Assembly (NCBI GenBank): GCA_002438505.1
Contig: DJPI01000065.1
Span: 1 to 29,227 of the forward strand
Reading direction: 5' to 3'
Length of the DNA: 29,227 nt
Source of the DNA: Ruminococcaceae bacterium UBA6416
GTDB taxonomy: Bacteria > Bacillota > Clostridia > Oscillospirales > Acutalibacteraceae
In this document: positions 1 through 6,566 of the stretch, piece by piece
Layout: each line of letters starts with the position of its first letter
Position numbering within the stretch: the stretch's first letter is position 1
Notes under the pieces: model-generated
What the model was told of the DNA's origin: nothing
The model's database searches: none
Seen by the model: the letters and a program-made list of their open reading frames with translations, nothing else
Position numbers and translations under genes: made by a program

Positions 1-93
1 GACACAGATTATAAAATTTCAACAAAGAGCTTTACACCGGCCGAATATGAACAGATGGCTGTAAAAACAGTTAAATCGGTTGAATCCAAGTAA
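1..93 (+). CDS. C-terminal fragment of an unknown protein
   Basis: An open frame enters the window at base 1 and stops at TAA 91-93. It gives the last 30 residues of a protein that starts outside the window. The tail is hydrophilic and includes SFTPAEYEQMAVKTVKS. I recognise no family. Coding status is inferred from the in-frame stop followed by a strong intrinsic terminator. Confidence 0.5.
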   Translation, partial: DTDYKISTKSFTPAEYEQMAVKTVKSVESK

Positions 94-121
94 AGCACAA
101 AAACCGCACCCCTCCCGCCGC

Positions 122-150
122 TTGACTTTTCTTTTGCGGTCGGGTATCAT
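122..150 (+). promoter_or_regulatory. Probable sigma-A promoter of the LysR gene
   Basis: TTGACT (122-127), a 17-base spacer and TATCAT (145-150) make a good sigma-A promoter. The predicted transcription start is near base 157, about 48 bases before the LysR start codon. The -10 box overlaps the 5' arm of the terminator at 149-182, so messages starting here would lack that arm. Confidence 0.55.
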
Positions 151-188
151 GAAAGGGCAATCACGTTTGGCTGCCCTTTCATTTTTTT
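149..188 (+). terminator. Intrinsic terminator of the upstream gene
   Basis: ATGAAAGGGCA (149-159) and TGCCCTTTCAT (172-182) are perfect 11-base complements around a 12-base loop. Six T residues follow directly (183-188). It should stop transcription from the gene ending at 93. Confidence 0.85.
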
Positions 189-204
189 ATAATCGGAGAA
201 AACT

Positions 205-1095
205 ATGGATATCAAAAAGCTTGAAGTTTTTATCAACGCCGTTGACCTCGGAAGTCTCACAAAGGTTGCCGAGGTAATGGGATACACTCAGTCGGGAATA
301 ACCCACGTTATAAACGCACTCGAAAAGGAGATGGGCTTTCCCCTGCTCATAAGAAGCCGCAACGGCGTTGCTCCAACGCCCGAGGGTGCGCGGCTCATTC
401 CCTCAATCCGCGCAATGCTTGTCCATTCAGGCCAGCTTGAAAAGGAAATTTCACTTATCAGACAGCGCAAAACCGGGGTTATCCGCGTCGCCGCATACAC
501 AAGTATGCTCATGCACTGGCTGCCGCTCATTGTTAAAAGGTTTCATGAAAAATTTCCGGACATTGCCGTTGAGCTTTCCTCCTCAAGCATTGACGGAACA
601 TATCAGATGCTTGAAGCCGGTGACATTGACCTCGCCTTTGCAAGCAGACAGAAAGCTTATCCGGATTTTGATTATGTCCATCTGCGCAATGACTCGCTGC
701 TTGCAATTCTTCCAAACACACAGGAAAACAAAAAGCTTAACTGCTTTCCGATAAGTCTTTATGAAAACAAGGACTTCATAATGCCGTATTTCGGCTTTGA
801 CAAGGACATTCTCTGCGTTTTTGAGCGCGAAAACGTGATGCCGAACATTGAGCCTGCATATGTTGACGACCAAACGGTTATTATCATGGTTGAACACAAA
901 ATGGGAATCAGTATGCTCTCGGAGCTTGTCATGCAGGGCAACACCAATAACGTCATTGCCCTCCCCGTTGTTCCCGAAGCGCACCGCGAGCTGGTTATCG
1001 GCCTCAAGTCGCTCAAAACCGCCTCGCTTCATGTCCGCGAGTTCATCAACTGCTCAAAGGAGACTCTCATTGACATCTATGGCGACGAAAAATAA
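205..1095 (+). CDS. LysR-family transcriptional regulator
   Basis: This 296-residue protein has the standard LysR-type layout. An N-terminal winged helix-turn-helix covers about residues 1-60 (MDIKKLEVFINAVDLGSL, then TQSGITHVINALEKEMG). A linker helix follows, then a periplasmic-binding-protein-like effector domain from about residue 90. Length is normal for the family. The start is supported by CGGAGAAAACT just upstream. The gene lies directly before, and in the same direction as, the liv operon. A textbook LysR-type dyad lies between them, so regulation of livKHMGF is a reasonable inference. The effector cannot be read from sequence. Confidence 0.93.
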   Translation: MDIKKLEVFINAVDLGSLTKVAEVMGYTQSGITHVINALEKEMGFPLLIRSRNGVAPTPEGARLIPSIRAMLVHSGQLEKEISLIRQRKTGVIRVAAYTSMLMHWLPLIVKRFHEKFPDIAVELSSSSIDGTYQMLEAGDIDLAFASRQKAYPDFDYVHLRNDSLLAILPNTQENKKLNCFPISLYENKDFIMPYFGFDKDILCVFERENVMPNIEPAYVDDQTVIIMVEHKMGISMLSELVMQGNTNNVIALPVVPEAHRELVIGLKSLKTASLHVREFINCSKETLIDIYGDEK

Positions 1096-1132
1096 CGCCC
1101 ACCTGTGAACTATTCCGAGCAGTACGCTATAC

Positions 1133-1147
1133 ATTACGACTCGTAAT
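1133..1147. promoter_or_regulatory. Candidate LysR-type binding site (T-N11-A dyad)
   Basis: ATTACGA, one base, TCGTAAT is a perfect 15-base dyad. It contains ATTAC-N5-GTAAT, which fits the T-N11-A LysR-type box. It lies 38 bases after the LysR stop and about 155 bases before the -35 box of the liv promoter. Known: LysR-type regulators bind such dyads. Inferred: that this regulator uses this one. Confidence 0.55.
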
Positions 1148-1302
1148 ACTTCCACTTTAAACCAGCAAATTGCTTTCACGGCTTGTTTTGGCTTTTAACG
1201 TCGAAATAAGCTGTATTTTTTATGCATTATGCTACATTTTAGCTTGAGTTTTTGGTGTTTTAGTGCAAAAGACTGAAAAATCAGAACCTTTAATGAACCT
1301 TA

Positions 1303-1331
1303 TTGACAATTAAAAAGCGTAATGCTATAAT
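1303..1331 (+). promoter_or_regulatory. Consensus sigma-A promoter of the liv operon
   Basis: TTGACA (1303-1308), exactly 17 bases, then TATAAT (1326-1331) is a perfect match to both consensus boxes. The predicted start near 1338 gives a leader of about 93 bases before livK. The gene-free stretch 1096-1430 holds this promoter, the LysR-type dyad and the structured leader. I saw no reading frame there with a ribosome binding site. A weak AAGCT/AGCTT stem near 1207-1245 followed by T residues is the only hint of a lysR terminator. Confidence 0.85.
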
Positions 1332-1343
1332 TCTTGCAACATA

Positions 1344-1394
1344 CTGAGAGAGGAGATGCGGGGTTACCCGCCCGGCGCGAAAGCACTCCCTTAG
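1344..1394 (+). promoter_or_regulatory. Structured 5' leader of the liv mRNA
   Basis: The leader can fold into a long stem. CTGAG (1344-1348) pairs with CTTAG (1390-1394), with one G-U. GGAG-A-TGC (1352-1359) pairs with GCACTCC (1383-1389). Inside lie a GGG-loop-CCC hairpin (1360-1369) and a possible GC-GAAA-GC tetraloop hairpin (1378-1384). Part of the inner pairing competes with the outer stem. It does not match the conserved cores of the TPP, T-box, glycine, SAM or ykkC classes as I know them. Function is unknown. Confidence 0.4.
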
Positions 1395-1430
1395 ATATGA
1401 AAATATATTGTTCAGAAAGGACGATTCACA

Positions 1431-2660
1431 ATGAAAACCTTTAAAAGAGTAATGGCTCTTGTAATGGTCGCTGCGCTTTGCCTTGTTTGCTTTGCGGCTT
1501 GCGGCGGCTCAAATGATGACACAACAACCTCCGGCGCTGCATCAGACAGCTCGGAAAGCACCTCAGGCTCCGCCGCAGCAACCGCCGCAGCAACCGGCGC
1601 AGCATTCAAAATCGGTTCAACCGGACCGCTCACCGGCGAGGCCGCAATTTATGGCACCGCAGTTATGAACGCAGCAAAAATTGCCGTTGATGAAATCAAC
1701 GCCGAAGGAAAAATCAAGCTTGAGTTCAAGGGCGAGGATGACGTTGCAGACGGCGAAACCGCTGTTAATGCTTATAACAAGCTCATGGACTGGGGTATGC
1801 AGATTCTCATGGGACCGGTTACAACAGGTTCCGCAATCGCCGTTGGCGCAAAGACATATGAGGACAGAGTTTTCTCCCTCACTCCGTCAGGCTCTTCAAC
1901 AGACATCATTTCCGGCAAGGACAACTTCTTCCAGGTCTGCTTCACCGACCCGAACCAGGGCACAGGTGCTGCCGACTATATGGCAGAGAACATGAAGGAC
2001 GCTAAGGTTGCTGTTATCTATCGTAACGATGACGCTTACTCACAGGGTATCCACGATACTTTTGTTAAGGAAGCAAAGGCAAAGGGCATTGAGGTTGTTT
2101 ATGAAGGCACCTTCACCAAGGACACCGCAACCGACTTCTCCGTTCAGCTCACCGCTGCAAAGTCAAAGGGTGCTGACACCATCTTCCTTCCGATTTACTA
2201 TCAGCCCGCATCAGTTATCCTTAAGCAGGCAAAAGACATGGGATATAAGCCGACCTTCTTCGGTGTTGACGGAATGGACGGTATCCTCACAATGAAGGGC
2301 TTTGACGCAAAGCTTGCAGAAGGTGTAATGCTTCTTACTCCGTTCTCAGCTGACGCTGATGACGCCAAGACTCAGGCCTTTGTCAAGAAGTATAAAGAAG
2401 CATACGGCGACACTCCGAACCAGTTTGCAGCAGACGCTTATGACGGAATTTATATCATTGCAGACGCTCTTCAGAAAGCCGGCTGCACTCCGGATATGTC
2501 CGCTAAGGATATCTGTGAAAAGCTTATTGAAGTTATGCCGACCCTCAAATTTGACGGTCTTACCGGTGAAGGTATGACATGGTCAAAGACCGGTGAAGTT
2601 TCAAAGGCTCCGCGTGCTGTTGTTATCAAGGATGGCACTTATGTTACTCCCGGCAAATAA
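1431..2660 (+). CDS. livK: Branched-chain amino-acid-type ABC transporter substrate-binding lipoprotein
   Basis: This 409-residue exported receptor carries a lipoprotein signal: basic MKTFKR, a hydrophobic stretch, then FAAC with Cys24 as the likely lipidated residue. A Ser/Thr/Ala-rich linker (about 25-50) would tether it to the membrane. From about residue 51 (FKIGSTGPLTGEAAIYG) it is a Leu/Ile/Val-type periplasmic binding protein. Later segments such as FFGVDGMDG and NQFAADAYDGIYI are typical of the family. AGAAAGGA precedes the ATG. It is the first gene of the liv unit and is separated from livH by two hairpins, as is common for receptors made in excess over permease. The family also binds other amides and amino acids, so the substrate is uncertain. 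Confidence 0.92.
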   Translation: MKTFKRVMALVMVAALCLVCFAACGGSNDDTTTSGAASDSSESTSGSAAATAAATGAAFKIGSTGPLTGEAAIYGTAVMNAAKIAVDEINAEGKIKLEFKGEDDVADGETAVNAYNKLMDWGMQILMGPVTTGSAIAVGAKTYEDRVFSLTPSGSSTDIISGKDNFFQVCFTDPNQGTGAADYMAENMKDAKVAVIYRNDDAYSQGIHDTFVKEAKAKGIEVVYEGTFTKDTATDFSVQLTAAKSKGADTIFLPIYYQPASVILKQAKDMGYKPTFFGVDGMDGILTMKGFDAKLAEGVMLLTPFSADADDAKTQAFVKKYKEAYGDTPNQFAADAYDGIYIIADALQKAGCTPDMSAKDICEKLIEVMPTLKFDGLTGEGMTWSKTGEVSKAPRAVVIKDGTYVTPGK

Positions 2661-2700
2661 TTAAAGCTGCTTTTCTCCTCTTTATATAAGCAAAACAAAC

Positions 2701-2734
2701 GCCGACCGTCCGAGCAATTCTTTCGGCGGTCGGC
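2701..2734 (+). terminator. Intercistronic hairpin after livK (partial terminator or mRNA stabiliser)
   Basis: GCCGACCG (2701-2708) and CGGTCGGC (2727-2734) form a perfect 8-bp stem, extended inward by CCGA/TCGG with one bulged base. Only a short broken T stretch follows (TTGCCTTTT). It is better read as a leaky terminator or 3'-end stabiliser for livK than as a full stop. Confidence 0.6.
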
Positions 2735-2760
2735 ATTGCCTTTTCAGACGGCACAGTTTT

Positions 2761-2808
2761 GAGGTTTCTGAAAACCGCCGCAAAAAAGCGATGGCTTTCA
2801 GAGACCTC
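2761..2808 (+). other. Second large hairpin between livK and livH
   Basis: GAGGTTTCTGAAA (2761-2773) pairs with TTTCAGAGACCTC (2796-2808) over 13 bp with a single G-U. GCC/GGC (2777-2779, 2793-2795) can extend it inside. No T run follows, so it is not a classic terminator. It may act in RNA processing or stability. Confidence 0.6.
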
Positions 2809-2873
2809 AAGAAAAGATTATAAGAGATTATAAAAAGAAAAACAAATTTGAGTATAAAAACGAGGTGTGTTAA

Positions 2874-3752
2874 ATGGAATTTCTTTCATATTTAATCAGC
2901 GGAATCAGCCTCGGAAGCGTTTATGCAATCATTGCTCTCGGCTACACAATGGTTTACGGCATTGCAAAAATGCTGAACTTTGCCCACGGCGATGTCATAA
3001 TGATCGGTGGCTATGTTTCATACATCACCGTTTCCTCGCTGAATGTTCCCGGATGGCTTTCGGTTATTATTGCAATGGTTGTCTGCACGGTTCTCGGCAT
3101 CGTCATTGAGGGACTTGCATATAAGCCGCTGCGCTCCGCTCCGTCGCTCGCCGTTCTCATCACCGCCATCGGCGTTTCATATTTCCTTCAAAACTCCGCC
3201 CTCCTCATCTGGGGCGCAGACCCGAAAACCTATAAGCCGCTTGTTGACGGCAACTTCAAGCTTTTTGACGGTCAGCTTTCAATTTCATACGTCTCAATTC
3301 TGACCGTTGCCGCCTGCATCGTCATCATGATTGCGCTTTCCGTCTTTACATCAAAAAGCAAAATGGGCAAGGCAATGCGTGCCTGCTCCGAGGACAAGGG
3401 CGCGGCTCAGCTCATGGGCATCAACGTCAACCTCACAATTTCAGTAACCTTCGCAATCGGCTCGGCTCTTGCCGCAATCGCCGGTGTTCTCCTCCTTTCC
3501 TCTTATCCGTCACTGATGCCAACAACCGGTTCAATGCCCGGAATCAAGGCCTTCACCGCGGCCGTCTTCGGCGGAATCGGCTCAATCCCCGGCGCTTTCC
3601 TCGGCGGAATCCTCCTTGGCGTTATCGAATCGTTTGCAAAAGCATATATCTCAACTCAGCTTGCAAACTCAATCGTTTTTGCTGTCCTGATTATTGTTCT
3701 GCTTGTCCGTCCAACGGGACTTCTTGGCAAGCGCATTCAGGAAAAGGTTTAA
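2874..3752 (+). CDS. livH: Branched-chain amino-acid-type ABC permease, LivH subunit
   Basis: This 292-residue membrane protein is almost entirely hydrophobic helices, as expected for the first permease subunit. The N-terminal block GISLGSVYAIIALGYTMVYG followed by NFAHGDV is a hallmark of LivH. The later block GIKAFTAAVFGGIGSIPGA is the conserved cytoplasmic coupling region that contacts the ATPases. The start is set by GAGGTG seven bases before the ATG. It pairs with LivM to form the transmembrane channel. It lies 12 bases before livM and is probably co-translated with it. Confidence 0.95.
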   Translation: MEFLSYLISGISLGSVYAIIALGYTMVYGIAKMLNFAHGDVIMIGGYVSYITVSSLNVPGWLSVIIAMVVCTVLGIVIEGLAYKPLRSAPSLAVLITAIGVSYFLQNSALLIWGADPKTYKPLVDGNFKLFDGQLSISYVSILTVAACIVIMIALSVFTSKSKMGKAMRACSEDKGAAQLMGINVNLTISVTFAIGSALAAIAGVLLLSSYPSLMPTTGSMPGIKAFTAAVFGGIGSIPGAFLGGILLGVIESFAKAYISTQLANSIVFAVLIIVLLVRPTGLLGKRIQEKV

Positions 3753-3764
3753 GGAGGGTCTGAA

Positions 3765-4841
3765 ATGAGTAAAATTAAAACTATGAAAAAAGGCTCTCTG
3801 AGAAATATTGCAACCTATGCTTTGGTCATTATTTCCTATGTTCTTGTCACTGTTTTTTCAAAGGCAGGAATTCTCAACCGTTCGGCTCAGGGACTTCTTG
3901 TTCCCGTCTGCTGTTATATCGTCATGGCAATCTCGCTGAACCTCACAGTCGGAATCCTCGGTGAACTGAGTCTCGGTCACGCGGGCTTCATGAGCATCGG
4001 CGCATTCACGGGCGTCATTGTTTCAATGAGCCTTCAGTCCGTCATTCCGAGCACGGCGCTGCGGCTTTTGCTTGCGATCGTCTGCGGAATGCTTCTTGCG
4101 GCCGTTGCGGGCTTTTTAATCGGCATTCCGGTTCTGAAGCTGCGTGGAGACTATCTCGCCATTGTTACCCTTGCCTTCGGCGAAATCATCAAAGAGCTTA
4201 TCAACTGCCTGCTTGTCGGCATTGACGAAAACGGACTTCACTTCATCTTCAACCCCACCGGTGCAAAAAGCGCAGATGACCTCGGCCTTTCGGAAACGGG
4301 CAAGGTTCTCATCAAAGGCGCCCAGGGCGCAACCGGAACGCAGACGATTGCAAACTTCACCGCCGGTGTCATTCTTATCCTTGTTGCGCTTTTCATTGTT
4401 CTCAACTTTGTCAACAGCCGCACAGGACGCGCCGTTCTTGCAATCCGCGATAACAGAATTGCCGCCGAATCCTGCGGAATCAACATCACAAAGTATAAGA
4501 TGATTGCCTTTGTCATTTCCGCCGCCATTGCCGGTGCCGCCGGTGCGCTTTACGGAATGAACTATTCAAACCTCACTTCATCAAAGTTTGACTTCAACAC
4601 GTCCATTCTCATTCTTGTGTTCGTTGTTCTCGGCGGACTTGGAAATATGCTCGGCTCAATAATCGCCGCAACCGTCCTCTATGTTCTTCCCGAGGCGCTG
4701 CGTGAGTTCTCGGATTACAGAATGCTGATGTATGCGATCGTTCTCATTCTTGTTATGCTTGCAACCAACAACGCAAATGTTAAAAACCTCTTCATGAAAA
4801 TTATCCCCGGCAAAAAGGAAAAGGAGGGAGCCGCGAAATGA
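3765..4841 (+). CDS. livM: Branched-chain amino-acid-type ABC permease, LivM subunit
   Basis: This 358-residue polytopic membrane protein is the second permease subunit. The block GELSLGHAGFMSIGAFTG (about residues 65-85) is the LivM hallmark. KLRGDYLAIVTLAFGEI and GRAVLAIRDNRIAAESCGIN are also conserved there. The C-terminal tail is basic and cytoplasmic (PGKKEKEGAAK). AAGGAGGGTCTGAA before the ATG is a near-perfect ribosome binding site. The stop overlaps the livG start as ATGA (4838-4841), which implies translational coupling to the ATPase genes. Confidence 0.95.
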   Translation: MSKIKTMKKGSLRNIATYALVIISYVLVTVFSKAGILNRSAQGLLVPVCCYIVMAISLNLTVGILGELSLGHAGFMSIGAFTGVIVSMSLQSVIPSTALRLLLAIVCGMLLAAVAGFLIGIPVLKLRGDYLAIVTLAFGEIIKELINCLLVGIDENGLHFIFNPTGAKSADDLGLSETGKVLIKGAQGATGTQTIANFTAGVILILVALFIVLNFVNSRTGRAVLAIRDNRIAAESCGINITKYKMIAFVISAAIAGAAGALYGMNYSNLTSSKFDFNTSILILVFVVLGGLGNMLGSIIAATVLYVLPEALREFSDYRMLMYAIVLILVMLATNNANVKNLFMKIIPGKKEKEGAAK

Positions 4842-5686
4842 AAAAATTTGAAAAAGGCAATATGGTTCCCGTTCCGAGCCATTCAATAATCCCCGAAAGA
4901 GACATTGGCCAAACCCCGGTTCTTGAATGCATTCACCTTGGAATTGACTTTGGCGGTCTGCGCGCCGTTGATGACTTCAACTTCACAATCGGCAAAACTG
5001 AAATTGCCGGTCTTATCGGCCCGAACGGCGCAGGCAAAACAACAATCTTCAACCTGCTGACAAAGGTTTACACGCCGACAAGAGGAACCATTGTTATCAA
5101 CGGAATGGACACCTCAGGCAAAAACACCGTTCAAATCAACAAAATGGGTGTTGCAAGAACATTCCAGAACATCAGGCTTTTCTCAAACCTCTCCGTTGAG
5201 GATAACGTCCGAATCGGTCTGCACAATCAGGAAAAATACACCACCGCTTCAGGAATTCTCCGCCTCCCCTCTTATTGGAAAAAGGAAAAGGCCATGCACG
5301 AAAGAGCAATGGAGCTGCTTTCCATTTTCGGAATGGAGGATGTTGCGGACTGGAAGGCCGGTTCGCTTCCATATGGCGCGCAAAGGCGGCTTGAAATTGT
5401 CCGTGCGCTTGCAACCGACCCGAAGCTTCTTCTTCTTGATGAGCCTGCGGCCGGTATGAACCCGAACGAAACGGCCGACCTTATGGAAAACATCGTCAAA
5501 ATCCGCGATACATTCAAAATTGCTGTTCTCCTCATTGAACATGACATGAACCTTGTTATGGGTATCTGCGAGGGTATCTGCGTTTTGAATTTCGGCCAGA
5601 TTATTGCGAAGGGTACCGCTAAGGATATTCAGTCCAACCCGGCCGTTATTGAAGCGTACCTCGGCAACAAGAAAAAGGAGGACTGA
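4838..5686 (+). CDS. livG: Branched-chain amino-acid-type ABC transporter ATPase, LivG
   Basis: This 282-residue cytoplasmic ATPase has Walker A GPNGAGKT (61-68), Q-loop Gln110 in RTFQNIRLF, signature LPYGAQRR (177-184), Walker B LLLLDEP (197-203) and switch His235. The insert between Walker A and the signature is the long one typical of LivG. The signature reads LPYG where most relatives have LSYG, so the usual Ser is Pro. An N-terminal extension of about 28 residues precedes the domain, but a strong GGAGGG site and the ATGA overlap support this start. It forms the ATPase heterodimer with LivF. Confidence 0.95.
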   Translation: MKKFEKGNMVPVPSHSIIPERDIGQTPVLECIHLGIDFGGLRAVDDFNFTIGKTEIAGLIGPNGAGKTTIFNLLTKVYTPTRGTIVINGMDTSGKNTVQINKMGVARTFQNIRLFSNLSVEDNVRIGLHNQEKYTTASGILRLPSYWKKEKAMHERAMELLSIFGMEDVADWKAGSLPYGAQRRLEIVRALATDPKLLLLDEPAAGMNPNETADLMENIVKIRDTFKIAVLLIEHDMNLVMGICEGICVLNFGQIIAKGTAKDIQSNPAVIEAYLGNKKKED

Positions 5687-5690
5687 AAAA

Positions 5691-6395
5691 ATGGCAATGT
5701 TAAAAGTTGACAACATCAACGTCTATTACGGCAGCATTCACGCCATCAAGGACATCAGCTTTGAGGTTAATCAGGGCGAGATCGTTACCCTCATCGGCGC
5801 GAACGGCGCCGGAAAAAGCACAACGCTTCAAACCATTTCAGGCCTTCTGCGTTCAAAGACCGGCTCAATCACCTTCCTTGGTGAAAGAATTGACCATGTC
5901 CCGGCTCACAAACTCGTTGCAAAAGGCCTTGCTCAGGTTCCCGAGGGAAGGCGCATTTTCCTTCAGATGTCTGTTTTGGAGAACCTCCAGATGGGCGCTT
6001 ACACAAGCAAGGGCAACACAAAAGAGGATCTTGAAAATGTTTTTGAGCGTTTTCCACGCCTTAAAGAAAGAACAAATCAGATTGCCGGAACACTCTCCGG
6101 TGGTGAACAGCAGATGCTTGCAATGGGTCGCGCACTCATGAGCCGTCCAAAGCTTTTGATGCTTGACGAGCCGTCAATGGGTCTTGCACCGATCCTTGTT
6201 GAGCAGATTTTTGACATCATCAAGGAGCTTCACAAAGCAGGCTCAACAATTCTCCTTGTTGAACAGAACGCTGAAATGGCGCTGAATGTTGCCGATAGAG
6301 CGTATGTTCTTGAGTCCGGACGAATCACCCTCACCGGTACCGGCGCAGAGCTTGCCGCAAGCGATCAAATCAAAAAGGCTTATCTCGGCGGCTGA
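5691..6395 (+). CDS. livF: Branched-chain amino-acid-type ABC transporter ATPase, LivF
   Basis: This 234-residue ATPase has Walker A GANGAGKS (36-43), signature LSGGEQQ (135-141) and Walker B LLMLDEP (155-161). LLVEQNAEMA (188-197) carries Gln at the position of the usual switch His, which is normal for LivF. The frame is open further upstream into livG. The ATG at 5691 is chosen because AAAGGAGGACTGAAAAA lies just before it and the protein then has the family length. It starts four bases after the livG stop and completes the importer. A strong terminator follows. Confidence 0.95.
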   Translation: MAMLKVDNINVYYGSIHAIKDISFEVNQGEIVTLIGANGAGKSTTLQTISGLLRSKTGSITFLGERIDHVPAHKLVAKGLAQVPEGRRIFLQMSVLENLQMGAYTSKGNTKEDLENVFERFPRLKERTNQIAGTLSGGEQQMLAMGRALMSRPKLLMLDEPSMGLAPILVEQIFDIIKELHKAGSTILLVEQNAEMALNVADRAYVLESGRITLTGTGAELAASDQIKKAYLGG

Positions 6396-6418
6396 TTGAC
6401 TGTTTATAAACAAAAATA

Positions 6419-6455
6419 CCCCCTCAAGGCGCAACGCTTTGAGGGGGATTTTTTA
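6419..6455 (+). terminator. Intrinsic terminator of the liv operon
   Basis: CCCCCTCAA (6419-6427) and TTGAGGGGG (6439-6447) are perfect complements, extended inside by G-C pairs around a CAA loop. ATTTTTTATT follows on the plus strand. A run of A residues precedes the stem, so it could also act weakly on the minus strand. Confidence 0.92.
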
Positions 6456-6504
6456 TTGGTGAGGTCACACTCAACAGCGTCCGCTGTCCGCTTATCCGGA
6501 GCAT

Positions 6505-6548
6505 AAAAAACCACCGCCGAAAAGAACATTTCCGTTCGCTCGGCGGTG
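6505..6548 (-). terminator. Intrinsic terminator of the large Big_2 protein gene
   Basis: Read on the minus strand, CACCGCCGA (6548-6540) pairs with TCGGCGGTG (6520-6512), then a U tract follows (six A residues on the plus strand, 6505-6510). It lies 18 bases after the stop of the minus-strand gene. Confidence 0.9.
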
Positions 6549-6566
6549 AAAGTTTTTTCTTCGGTT

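Noticed and set aside
583..1032. 149-codon frame on the minus strand inside the LysR gene
   Set aside because: It is a shadow of the well-supported LysR reading frame.
1344..1394. Leader compared with TPP, T-box, glycine, SAM and ykkC RNA classes
   Set aside because: CTGAGA and GGTTACCC fragments loosely recall TPP and T-box motifs, but order and context do not match, so no class is named.
5604..5690. Longer LivF start 29 codons upstream
   Set aside because: It lies inside livG, encodes a basic non-family peptide and lacks the strong ribosome binding site found at 5691.
5249..5719. 156-codon minus-strand frame inside livG
   Set aside because: It is an antisense shadow of livG, whose Walker motifs are intact on the plus strand.
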